A stretch of DNA of 8,386 nucleotides from Candidatus Nanopelagicales bacterium (GTDB lineage: Bacteria > Actinomycetota > Actinomycetes > S36-B12). The translations under genes were made by a program, and so were the position numbers. Position 1 is the first letter of the stretch. Each line of letters opens with the position of its first letter. Of this stretch, positions 1 to 6,741 are shown one piece after another. Below the pieces are notes generated by a model that searched no databases, was not told the origin of the DNA, and saw only the letters and a program-made list of their open reading frames with translations. The stretch lies in NCBI GenBank assembly GCA_030836325.1, contig JAURQC010000020.1:1-8386 (forward strand). The letters run 5' to 3'.

Positions 1-993
1 ACCTGGCAGTGCGTGGACTCGCACACCGAGGGTATGCCCACCCGAGTGGTGGTGGGTGGCGTGGGAACGCTGCCGGGCGCGACGATGGAGGAACGACGCC
101 AGCATGTGATGAACGAGGCGGACCATCTGCGTCGTTGGCTGATGTTCGAACCGCACGGGCACAGCGCCATGAGCGGCGCCATCGTGCAACCCCCGATCCG
201 AGAGGACGCGGATTGGGGTGTGGTCTACATCGAGGTGTCCGGGTGTCTGCCGATGTGCGGCCACGGGACCATCGGCACGGCAACCGTCCTGGTCGAAACG
301 GGCATGGTTCCTGTGACGGAACCGCAGACCGTGGTCCGTCTCGACACACCTGCCGGCCTGGTCGTTGCGACGGTGGACGTCGAAGGAACTCGAGCACGCG
401 GGGTGACGATCGAGAACGTACCGAGTTTCGTGACCGAACTCGACGCAACGGTGGAAGTGCCCGGCATCGGGAACGTCACCTACGACATGGCCTTTGGCGG
501 CAACTTCTACGCCATTGTTGATCTTGAGTCGCTGGACAACGCACCGGTCTTCGGGCGCGACTCCGCTCCGGCGTTGCTCGACGTCGGAATGCGGATCATG
601 CGGGCCATTAACGAGCAGTCTCCTCCGCTTCACCCAGAAAATCCGGCCATCGATCACGTGCACCATGTCCAACTCGTTGCGCCCGGCAGCACAGCCGAGC
701 ACTCGCGGCACGCGATGGTGATCCATCCGGGCTGGTTCGACAGGTCACCGTGTGGCACCGGCACCAGCGCTCGAGTAGCGCAATTGGTCGCGCGCGGAGA
801 GATGTCACTAGGCGATCCGCTTCGTAACGAGTCGATCATCGGAACGCACTTCATCGGACGAGCGATCCGGGAGACGAAAGTCGGCGACTACCCGGCGATC
901 GTGCCGACCATCACCGGTCGCGCCTGGATTACGGGTACGTCGCAGCACATGCTCGCGCCCGATGATCCGTTCCCCGAGGGCTTTCTCCTGTGA
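1..993 (+). CDS. Proline racemase / 4-hydroxyproline epimerase family protein (5' partial)
   Basis: Cofactor-independent amino-acid epimerase family: two cysteines act as acid/base on the alpha carbon of proline or hydroxyproline, in the cytosol. The reading frame is open to the left edge (Thr-Trp-Gln-Cys before the family start motif VDSHTEGMPTRVV), so the real start is probably a few codons outside the window; the GTG at 13 encodes the Val of that motif and is an unlikely start. Counting from that GTG, the first catalytic motif MCGHGTIG places Cys at residue 82, and the second, DRSPCGTGTSA, places Cys at residue 247. Having both Cys argues for a racemase/epimerase rather than the trans-3-hydroxyproline dehydratase branch, which lacks the pair. 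The visible length, about 330 residues, is normal for the family. Proline versus 4-hydroxyproline as substrate cannot be decided here. The stop overlaps the next gene's GTG start (GTGA). Confidence 0.93.
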   Translation, partial: TWQCVDSHTEGMPTRVVVGGVGTLPGATMEERRQHVMNEADHLRRWLMFEPHGHSAMSGAIVQPPIREDADWGVVYIEVSGCLPMCGHGTIGTATVLVETGMVPVTEPQTVVRLDTPAGLVVATVDVEGTRARGVTIENVPSFVTELDATVEVPGIGNVTYDMAFGGNFYAIVDLESLDNAPVFGRDSAPALLDVGMRIMRAINEQSPPLHPENPAIDHVHHVQLVAPGSTAEHSRHAMVIHPGWFDRSPCGTGTSARVAQLVARGEMSLGDPLRNESIIGTHFIGRAIRETKVGDYPAIVPTITGRAWITGTSQHMLAPDDPFPEGFLL

Positions 994-1259
994 CGGAGGA
1001 ACCCACGGGCAGCCCGACCGAGGAAGTAACCCGACCCGAACCACTCGAGCCGCACGCCGACCGGCTCGCCCCGGATCATCCGTACTACCGGGAGATCATG
1101 CGAGAACACAATGCTGCCCTCAAGCGGGGTGAGTACGGGTATCTGGATCCCCAGACCGGTCTGTTCGTCATGACGGCGACTTTCCACCTGCAGCGCGGAA
1201 AGTGTTGTCACAATGGGTGCCGACACTGTCCCTACGTAGGGGCGAAGGAGGGCGCATGA
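990..1259 (+). CDS. DUF5522 family small cysteine-motif protein
   Basis: An 89-residue protein of unknown function that I recognise as DUF5522-like. The first 20 or so residues are acidic, proline-rich and probably disordered. The conserved part runs from about residue 25 to 82: a helical stretch with HNAALKRGE, then YLDPQTGLFVMTA, then HLQRGKCCHNGCRHCPY. The cysteines are at 72, 73, 77 and 80 (CC-x3-C-x2-C), with His 75 and His 79 near or within the cluster, a pattern suited to binding zinc or another metal. It starts at a GTG overlapping the upstream stop by four bases, with a GAGGG at 976-980 as a possible ribosome site, and its stop overlaps the next ATG. Metal binding is inferred from the motif. 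The cluster is not the spacing of a classical 2Fe-2S or 4Fe-4S ferredoxin, so calling it the P450 electron donor would be unsupported. Confidence 0.85.
   Translation: MTEEPTGSPTEEVTRPEPLEPHADRLAPDHPYYREIMREHNAALKRGEYGYLDPQTGLFVMTATFHLQRGKCCHNGCRHCPYVGAKEGA
1245..1251 (+). promoter_or_regulatory. Ribosome binding site that fixes the PPOX gene start
   Basis: AAGGAGG lies four bases before the ATG at 1256, inside the last codons of the DUF5522 gene. This near-perfect anti-16S match supports ATG 1256 over a GTG/TTG start further upstream at 1202, which would overlap the DUF5522 gene by more than 50 bases. Confidence 0.75.
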
Positions 1260-1648
1260 GCCACCCGGAGATCGAACGCCTGGGAACCGGCAAGTACCTG
1301 TCCCTGACCACCTTCAAGAAGGACGGGTCCGCCGTTGCCACACCCGTGTGGGTTGCACGGGACGGTGACGAACTCGTGGTGATCACCGATGCGACGTCTG
1401 GAAAAGCCAAGCGCATCCGCAACAACTCGAGCGTTCGACTGGCCCCGTGCGACATGCGCGGACGAATCACCGGATCGTCAGTGGACGGAAGTGCCCAACT
1501 CACCGACTCCACAGGTACGAAGTCCGTCGCAGCGCAGGTGAAACGCAAGTACGGATTGGCCTTCTCCGCCATCGGTTGGATGGAGAAGCTGCGCCGCCGG
1601 TCCAGCGATTCGGTGGGCATTCGCATACGTATCCCGGAGACACCATGA
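1256..1648 (+). CDS. PPOX-class probable F420-dependent oxidoreductase, Rv2061 family
   Basis: A 130-residue split-beta-barrel flavin/deazaflavin enzyme, the usual size for the family. The visible family pattern is KYLSLTTFKKDGSAVATPVW (residues 13-32), then VVITDATSGKAKRIRNN (41-57), then VRLAPCDMRGRITG (60-73), and KRKYGL near residues 96-101; this matches the Rv2061-type group of actinobacterial PPOX proteins. Members of this wider family bind F420, FMN or heme. F420 is the likely cofactor from the family assignment, but it is not proven by any single residue here. The start follows a strong ribosome site and overlaps the DUF5522 stop as ATGA; its own stop overlaps the P450 start as ATGA. 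Tight linkage to the P450 suggests a joint redox role, which is inference. Confidence 0.87.
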   Translation: MSHPEIERLGTGKYLSLTTFKKDGSAVATPVWVARDGDELVVITDATSGKAKRIRNNSSVRLAPCDMRGRITGSSVDGSAQLTDSTGTKSVAAQVKRKYGLAFSAIGWMEKLRRRSSDSVGIRIRIPETP

Positions 1649-3060
1649 ACGTTCGACCCTTCGCAGCAGAACGTCCAGCCGCGTACGCGGACGTGCCACG
1701 CCCCATCACCCGAAAAAACGCTCCGGTGAACCTGCCGCCGGGGCCTCGTCCCAGAATCCCCGGAGACCTGCTGGTCCGCTTCCAGCGGGACACCCCAGCG
1801 TTCCTCCTTGACCTTCGCGATCGCTACGGCGATGCGTCGTCGTTCTTCCTCGGCGGGCAGTTGTTCTTCGGTCTCTTCGCCCCAGCGATGGTGCACGAGG
1901 TGACCGTCGCCCAGCAGAGCGCCTTCATCAAGGGTGTCGGCTTCGAACGGATGCGCAAGGTACTCGGCACCGGACTGCTGACGAATGAGGAGCCGATCCA
2001 TCTTCGTCACCGACGCATGATGCAACCGCCTTTCCACAAAGCACGCCTCGATGGCTACGCCGAGCAAATGTCGTTACTCGCGCGCAACTGCGTTGCGTCC
2101 TGGCGACGTGGGACTACGATCAACATCGCGCCCGAAATGATGCGACTCACGTTGCTCATCGTCGCCCGCACGCTGTTCGGCACCGACGCGGATCGTCACA
2201 CCGAGCAGATCGCCGAGTCGATGGAAATCGCAATCGACCGCATCGAGCGCACCATGCTTCCGGGTCTGGACCGCCTTGATGCAGTACCCCTCCCCTACTG
2301 GCGCAAGTTCCGCGAAGCCGCCGACCAACTTGCAGAGATCGCCGAGGACCTGATCGCCGAACGGCGCCGACGCGGTGTCGACGGTGATGATCTGCTGGGA
2401 CTCCTGCTGGCGCTCCGCGACGAAGATGGCTCTGCGTTCACCGATGACGAGGTCCGCGATGAGGCGTTGACACTCATTCTCAGCGGCCACGAGACCACGG
2501 CCAATGCGCTGACCTGGGCCTTTAGTTGGCTCGGCACCCGCCCTGATGTGTACGAGGCCCTGCGGCAGGAAGCACTCCGGCAGGAATGGGTAATCGGTTC
2601 TGCGCCGGCCACCGTTGCGGACGTCATGGGGACCGAGGTTGCCGGGCAGGTCGTGGCGGAATCACTACGGATGGCTCCTCCTGTCTGGGTTGCACCCAGG
2701 CGCGCGTTGCGAGATCTCGACGTCGCAGGAGTAGCGGTGCCCGCCGGTGCCCACGTGCTGATCAGCCAGTACGTGACGCATCGGGATCCGACGTACTTCC
2801 CCGATCCACACCGCTGGGAGCCGAGTAGGTGGACCCCGCAGTTGCACTCGTCGCTCCCCCGTGGCGCCTACTTCCCCTTCGGCGCCGGCACTCGCAAATG
2901 CCTCGGGGATCAATTCGCGCTGCTCGAGTCGCGCATCATCCTGTTGCACGCCGCTGCGCAACACCGACTGTTGCCTGCCGATTCGCTGCACCCGATACCT
3001 CAAGCGGAGCCACGTGCCACCTATCGGGCCAAGGGCCCGGTACCCATGACGGTCTCCTGA
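1645..3060 (+). CDS. Cytochrome P450
   Basis: A 471-residue soluble heme monooxygenase. Domain order: a proline-rich NLPPGPRPRIPG hinge at 29-40; a C-helix segment HLRHRRM at 119-125; the I-helix oxygen-activation motif SGHETT at 280-285; the K-helix E339-SL-R342 (ExxR); a meander region FPDPHRWEPSRW at 385-396; and the heme loop FPFGAGTRKCLGDQFA with the Cys 419 ligand. All essential residues are present, so it should be active. The PPGPR hinge and long helices resemble the CYP102/CYP110/CYP4-like group of bacterial P450s more than the short CYP105/CYP107 type; I do not assign a CYP number. No membrane anchor is evident. The ATG overlaps the PPOX stop (ATGA), with GGAGA at 1636-1640 as ribosome site; the frame is open further upstream, but a start there would overlap the PPOX gene. 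No ferredoxin or ferredoxin reductase gene is visible, so electron partners must be encoded elsewhere. Confidence 0.95.
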   Translation: MNVRPFAAERPAAYADVPRPITRKNAPVNLPPGPRPRIPGDLLVRFQRDTPAFLLDLRDRYGDASSFFLGGQLFFGLFAPAMVHEVTVAQQSAFIKGVGFERMRKVLGTGLLTNEEPIHLRHRRMMQPPFHKARLDGYAEQMSLLARNCVASWRRGTTINIAPEMMRLTLLIVARTLFGTDADRHTEQIAESMEIAIDRIERTMLPGLDRLDAVPLPYWRKFREAADQLAEIAEDLIAERRRRGVDGDDLLGLLLALRDEDGSAFTDDEVRDEALTLILSGHETTANALTWAFSWLGTRPDVYEALRQEALRQEWVIGSAPATVADVMGTEVAGQVVAESLRMAPPVWVAPRRALRDLDVAGVAVPAGAHVLISQYVTHRDPTYFPDPHRWEPSRWTPQLHSSLPRGAYFPFGAGTRKCLGDQFALLESRIILLHAAAQHRLLPADSLHPIPQAEPRATYRAKGPVPMTVS

Positions 3061-3075
3061 CCCGCGGCTTACCGT
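3046..3075 (+). promoter_or_regulatory. Candidate promoter for the SGNH hydrolase, leaderless
   Basis: A TACCGT hexamer at 3070-3075 fits the actinobacterial -10 pattern TANNNT, and ATGACG at 3046-3051 matches TTGACA at four of six positions with an 18-base spacer. Exactly six bases separate the -10 from the ATG at 3082, so transcription would start at or within a base of the start codon. No Shine-Dalgarno sequence precedes that ATG, which supports a leaderless mRNA. Much of the element lies inside the end of the P450 gene. Confidence 0.5.
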
Positions 3076-3081
3076 GTGTCT

Positions 3082-4602
3082 ATGAACTCCGGACTGCGCC
3101 GACTCCTGGCGGGCGTCGGCGTCCTGATCCTCACCGCATCGATCATTCCGACTGCTGCCCAAGCAGCGGAGCGTTCGAATGCTCGGGGTGACTGGAGCAT
3201 GGTTCCGCAGTCCAAGGACGCGAACGGTGATGGGTTCATCGACGGCGACGGCGGAGTTCCGAGAAAGCGAGCACTAGGCGCTGTTCCGGCGAAGAAGTTC
3301 ATCGGCGCCGGTAATCGAATCGCGCAACCCTCCGAGCGCCTCATCGATGGCGTTCAATCGTGGTATCTGAATCCGCGCGGGTTCTCGGTGCGTCTTGATG
3401 CGTGTGCATCCTCCGGCAAGGAATACCAGTGGCGGATCTACCGCGGCACGAAGCAGGTGGAGCGCGTGCGCTGGAGGAAACTAACGCCCAACACCTGTGA
3501 GCGGAATATCCGTTTGCAGGAAGGTGACTACCGCTTCAAACTCGAGGTTCGCTCCGGGCCTGGGGACGTGGACTTCACGTGGCTGGATGCGGAGGTCCTC
3601 GACTACCTCTTCGTGGTGCTGGGCGACTCGTACGCTTCCGGGGATGGCAACCCACGAAATGTCGACGCGTGGATCCGTAATCCGGATCAGGAGTTCGATC
3701 CGTACTACGACGACGCCTCATGCAAACGAAGCGTCCGCTCAGGGCCGATGCAAGCCGCTCTGGCCCTGGAAGAATCCTCCAGCAAATCGTCGGTGACAGT
3801 TATCGACGTCTCGTGCTCCGGCTCCACCGTCTATACCGGCGTCCTCGGACCGCAGCTTTCTGCAGGGCAGACGCAAAGCCAGATAGAGCAGGTTCAGTAC
3901 CGTATCGGCAATCGCGCCATCGACGTGGTGGCCTTCTCAGTCGGCGGAAACGACATCGGATTCACCTCAATCCTGAGTACATGCGCGCTGAGCTTGGATT
4001 GCCCACTGGTCCCGGCCACATCCCCACCCCTCAGCAGATTCGACACCGTGCAACAGGGAGTTCAAACCCTCACCGGACAGCTACCCGAGCGCTACGAGCG
4101 GCTAGCGGCGTGCCTCGGTGGTCAGGCGTGCACACTGACCGGTGGTGAGACCGTGGCTCCACTCAATCTTTCTTCCAATGCCCGAGTTCTGCCTCTGACC
4201 TATCCAGACATCACCCGCTCGGCCATAGGCGCGCCCTGTCGATACCTGACCTTGAGTCCGACCAGCTTCGCGTGGGCTCGGGACACGATCCTGGTTCCCC
4301 AGGCCCCCAATCCGTATCGATTTAGCACCTTCACGGGAGCCACCCGGAACCTATCCACCGGAAACGGAACGCTCAACGGTCAGATACTTGCGACATCCCG
4401 GCTCGGCTGGAAGCCGGTCGCTGGAATCTGGGGAGCATCCGGTGATTCGACAACTGGCCACGGCGTCTGCGCAGGCGAGAAAGCGTGGGTGTTCGGCATC
4501 ACCACGCTGACCGGACCGTTCGCGTCGGCCTCCTTCCATCCGAATCCGACTGGTCAGCGATCCGCGGGACGTCAGGTCGCTCGCGCCCTCGGGGTTGGGT
4601 AA
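3082..4602 (+). CDS. Secreted SGNH/GDSL-family hydrolase with N-terminal Asp-rich loop
   Basis: A 506-residue exported esterase/lipase-type hydrolase. Residues 1-28 form a Sec signal peptide: Arg6-Arg7, a hydrophobic core to about residue 22, and an AQA cleavage site before Ala29. Residues 46-57 read DANGDGFIDGDG, an EF-hand/dockerin-like calcium loop pattern. Residues 95-170 look like a beta-rich accessory domain with cysteines at 108 and 139. The SGNH domain follows: VVLGDSYASGDG with the nucleophile Ser183, a VSCSGSTV strand near 243-250, FSVGGNDIGF with Gly289 and Asn290 for the oxyanion hole, and SFHPNPTGQ with His486. Further cysteines (214, 245, 301, 307, 344, 350, 386, 463) suggest disulfides outside the cytoplasm. 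The substrate is unknown; cell-envelope lipids or esters are plausible. ATG 3082 is preferred over the GTG at 3076 on promoter geometry, and the two differ by only two residues. Confidence 0.92.
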   Translation: MNSGLRRLLAGVGVLILTASIIPTAAQAAERSNARGDWSMVPQSKDANGDGFIDGDGGVPRKRALGAVPAKKFIGAGNRIAQPSERLIDGVQSWYLNPRGFSVRLDACASSGKEYQWRIYRGTKQVERVRWRKLTPNTCERNIRLQEGDYRFKLEVRSGPGDVDFTWLDAEVLDYLFVVLGDSYASGDGNPRNVDAWIRNPDQEFDPYYDDASCKRSVRSGPMQAALALEESSSKSSVTVIDVSCSGSTVYTGVLGPQLSAGQTQSQIEQVQYRIGNRAIDVVAFSVGGNDIGFTSILSTCALSLDCPLVPATSPPLSRFDTVQQGVQTLTGQLPERYERLAACLGGQACTLTGGETVAPLNLSSNARVLPLTYPDITRSAIGAPCRYLTLSPTSFAWARDTILVPQAPNPYRFSTFTGATRNLSTGNGTLNGQILATSRLGWKPVAGIWGASGDSTTGHGVCAGEKAWVFGITTLTGPFASASFHPNPTGQRSAGRQVARALGVG

Positions 4603-4642
4603 CGTCCGTGGTGACATCACACGACGCCATAAGGGAATACAC
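4600..4642 (+). promoter_or_regulatory. Leader of the Gfo/Idh/MocA pair: weak -10, inverted repeat and RBS
   Basis: Three elements fit in this short gap. TAACGT at 4600-4605 fits the TANNNT -10 pattern and includes the preceding stop codon; I see no convincing -35. GTGA-CA-TCAC at 4611-4620 is a perfect four-base inverted repeat near the start site that -10 would give, a possible half-size operator but also short enough to be chance. AAGGGA at 4631-4636 is a good ribosome site six bases before the GTG at 4643, and it decides that start over an upstream TTG at 4595 that would overlap the hydrolase gene. Only the ribosome site is well supported. Confidence 0.4.
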
Positions 4643-5662
4643 GTGCCAGACATCAGAGTCGGACTACTCGCATACGGAGCCATTGGCCACGAACACAACC
4701 AGGCGGTGCAAGCAACCCCGGGACTGACCCTGACCGCGGTGTGCGACACCAATCCCGAGCGGATAGAAGCTGCTCGGGAGCTGGCGCCGGATGTCGTCGG
4801 CTTCACTGATGCCGAGGAAATGCTCGACTCCGGGCTCATCGATCTCGTGGTCATCTCCACTCCGCCAAACAGCCACCACGACTGGGCCATGAAGGCCCTC
4901 GAGCGCGACCTTCACGTGGTCCTGGAAAAGCCGATGGCACTCACTGCAGTTGAGTGCGACGCAGCCCTCGCGTTCGCTGATTCCAAGGGCAAGACCCTCG
5001 TCGTGTACCAGAATCGACGCTTCGATCAAGACTTCGTCACGATGCGCCGACTCATCAACGACGGCGCTATCGGCGAGGTCTTCCAGTACGACAGCTTCGT
5101 AGGTGGCTACTCGCGCCCCTGCGACTACTGGCACTCGGACGCGGACGTCTCCGGTGGCGCGATCTTCGACTGGGGTTCGCACTACCTCGACCAGGTGCTG
5201 AACATCTTCGACGCACCGATTGCGCATGTGTCGGGAATGAACCACAAGCGCAAGTGGGATCACGTCACCAATGCCGACCACGCCGAGGTCACCGTTACCT
5301 TTGACGACGGCCGCCAAGCAACCTTTGTTCACTCGGACCTCGCTGCCGCCCGTAAACCCAAGTACTACGTCTTGGGTACCGAAGGCGCCATTGTCGGTGA
5401 GTGGGATCCGGCGGCAGAACCAGCAGTGGCTGACCTACCCGCGCGCATTTTTCTCTTCGATAACACCGGAGCGCGCCGGGAAGTCCCCCTTGATGTCATC
5501 ACTCCGTTCACCTTCCACGCAGAGCTGGCTGAGTACCTCGCGAACGGCACACCGATGCAGGTCGATCCGCTGCAATCGCGGAATGTGGTGGCGGTCATGC
5601 AGGCCGCCGAGGATTCCGCGCGCGATCTGGGCCGACCAGTCGTACCTCACCTTTCAGCATGA
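4643..5662 (+). CDS. Gfo/Idh/MocA family oxidoreductase (first of pair)
   Basis: A 339-residue NAD(P)-dependent dehydrogenase of the family acting on sugars, inositols and related polyols. The N-terminal Rossmann fold starts at residue 5: VGLLAYGAIGHEHNQAV. The first Gly of the usual GxGxxG is Ala10 here, a common tolerated variant. The second strand ends in CDTNPER (34-40), with Asp35 at the position that often selects NAD over NADP. ISTPPNSHHDW (71-81) and HVVLEKPMAL (91-100) follow, with catalytic Lys96 in the EKP motif. The C-terminal domain opens with GGAIFDWGSHYLDQ (171-184), supplying Asp176, His180 and Asp183 typical of the inositol/sugar dehydrogenase active site. The length is normal. 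The stop overlaps the next gene's ATG, so the two are probably co-translated. The substrate cannot be named from sequence alone. Confidence 0.9.
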   Translation: MPDIRVGLLAYGAIGHEHNQAVQATPGLTLTAVCDTNPERIEAARELAPDVVGFTDAEEMLDSGLIDLVVISTPPNSHHDWAMKALERDLHVVLEKPMALTAVECDAALAFADSKGKTLVVYQNRRFDQDFVTMRRLINDGAIGEVFQYDSFVGGYSRPCDYWHSDADVSGGAIFDWGSHYLDQVLNIFDAPIAHVSGMNHKRKWDHVTNADHAEVTVTFDDGRQATFVHSDLAAARKPKYYVLGTEGAIVGEWDPAAEPAVADLPARIFLFDNTGARREVPLDVITPFTFHAELAEYLANGTPMQVDPLQSRNVVAVMQAAEDSARDLGRPVVPHLSA

Positions 5663-6588
5663 CCGTTCGCTGGGGGATCCTCGGTGCCGGCTGGATCGTC
5701 CACACGGCCACCGCTCAGGCACTGCGAAACGCCCCCAGCGCAGAGCTCGCGGCTGTGGCCGCGCGGGATATCGAGCGGGCACGCGCTCTAGAACCGGGCT
5801 CCGCCTTCGACTCCTACGCAGCCCTGCTCGATGACGATTCCATCGACGCCGTCTACATCGCGCTAGCGAACGATCAGCACGCCCCCTGGATCCACCGAGC
5901 ACTCGACGCTGGCAAGCACGTGCTGTGCGAGAAGCCGCTCACCTTGTCGGCTGAGCAGACACGAGCCGCCTTTGCTGCCGCTAAATCTGCAGGCCTCCTC
6001 CTCGTTGAAGCAGCCTGGTCGATGTGGCATCCGCGGATGCGTCGGATCGTGGAACTCGTTGCCACCGGTCAGCTCGGTGCAGTGTCGTCATTCCTCGGAA
6101 CGTTCACCTTCGAAGGGGTACCCGAGGGAAATTACCGTCTTGATCCGGCACTCGGTGGAGGCGCACTTCTGGACATCGGCGTCTATCCGCTGCACACCCT
6201 CGTTGGATGCGTCCCGGAGCTAGTCCTCCTCGACACCCGGGTAGAGAGGGTCGAGGGTGGATTGGGCGTCGATCTGACGACCAAAGCGCGCCTGGATACG
6301 CCCGAATTCACCGCCTCGGTTGTGGCGTCGTTTGAGATGCCCGAGTCACAACGCCTCACCCTCGAGACAACGACTGGAACGCTCAGAATTGTCGACGATC
6401 AAGCATTCACCAGTTGGCGAGAACCCACCGTCCTGGAAGTCGGAAACCGGGTTGAGGACTTCTCCGCAACCGACGCCTACCAAGACATGTTCGAAGCGGT
6501 CAGCGGGCGAATCTTGGGGCGAGAGGACTTCGTCGTGACCCCCGAGGCCTCGATCAGGGTGGCCACGCTCGTGGACTCCCTGCGGTGA
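5659..6588 (+). CDS. Gfo/Idh/MocA family oxidoreductase, dihydrodiol-dehydrogenase-like (second of pair)
   Basis: A 309-residue NAD(P)-dependent dehydrogenase. The Rossmann motif is WGILGAGWIV (5-14), canonical in this copy; then VYIALANDQHAPWI (65-78), HVLCEKPLTLS (87-97) with catalytic Lys92, LVEAAWSMWHPRMR (115-128) and GGGALLDIGVYPLH (166-179) with Asp172 and Tyr176. The E-A-x-W/F-x-x-x-HP and G-DIG-YP signatures are typical of the dimeric dihydrodiol dehydrogenase / D-xylose dehydrogenase / glucose-fructose oxidoreductase branch, unlike the His-type active site of its neighbour. It starts with an ATG overlapping the preceding stop (ATGA), and I see no ribosome site of its own, so translation probably depends on the upstream gene. 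No signal peptide is present, so it should be cytosolic. It probably oxidises a pyranose or a cyclic diol; the exact substrate is unknown. Confidence 0.9.
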   Translation: MTVRWGILGAGWIVHTATAQALRNAPSAELAAVAARDIERARALEPGSAFDSYAALLDDDSIDAVYIALANDQHAPWIHRALDAGKHVLCEKPLTLSAEQTRAAFAAAKSAGLLLVEAAWSMWHPRMRRIVELVATGQLGAVSSFLGTFTFEGVPEGNYRLDPALGGGALLDIGVYPLHTLVGCVPELVLLDTRVERVEGGLGVDLTTKARLDTPEFTASVVASFEMPESQRLTLETTTGTLRIVDDQAFTSWREPTVLEVGNRVEDFSATDAYQDMFEAVSGRILGREDFVVTPEASIRVATLVDSLR

Positions 6589-6594
6589 TAACCT
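6589..6594 (+). promoter_or_regulatory. Candidate -10 element for tRNA-Lys
   Basis: TAACCT fits TANNNT and lies directly after the stop codon of the preceding gene, 10 bases before the mature tRNA 5' end. No clear -35 is visible. The tRNA may instead be read through from the oxidoreductase operon. Confidence 0.3.
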
Positions 6595-6604
6595 TCCTTT
6601 CCTC

Positions 6605-6677
<73 letters not shown>

Positions 6678-6706
6678 CAAGTACTGGCTGGCTCTTTGGT
6701 TTGCAC

Positions 6707-6735
6707 TTCATAAGTCTACTAGGACTGCCTACACT
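6707..6735 (+). promoter_or_regulatory. Promoter for the membrane protein gene, leaderless
   Basis: TTCATA at 6707-6712 matches TTGACA at four of six positions. A 17-base spacer leads to TACACT at 6730-6735, which fits TANNNT and matches TATAAT at four of six. Six bases then separate it from the GTG at 6742, the same spacing as in front of the SGNH hydrolase gene. The six bases are TCTCCT, so there is no ribosome site, and a leaderless transcript starting at the GTG is likely. Confidence 0.6.
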
Positions 6736-6741
6736 TCTCCT

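Noticed and set aside
13..15. GTG as the true start of the epimerase gene
   Set aside because: It encodes the Val immediately before the conserved DSHTEGMPTR motif, and family members have several residues before that point. The frame is open to the window edge.
990..1259. DUF5522 protein as a ferredoxin for the P450
   Set aside because: The CC-x3-C-x2-C arrangement does not match 2Fe-2S, 3Fe-4S or 4Fe-4S ferredoxin spacing, so gene proximity alone is not enough.
1447..1644. A longer P450 start that would add 66 residues
   Set aside because: It would overlap most of the second half of the PPOX gene. The ATGA overlap at 1645 and the GGAGA ribosome site give a normal-length P450.
1168..2067. 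A 299-codon minus-strand open frame
   Set aside because: It lies antisense to the PPOX and P450 genes, whose family motifs are unmistakable, and its translation has no recognisable domain. High-GC genes often produce long antisense frames.
3076..3081. GTG at 3076 as the SGNH hydrolase start
   Set aside because: It adds only two residues and would lie directly against the -10 hexamer; ATG 3082 has the correct leaderless spacing.
4664..5332. A 222-codon minus-strand open frame
   Set aside because: Antisense shadow of the first Gfo/Idh/MocA gene, which has the full Rossmann and EKP motifs on the plus strand.
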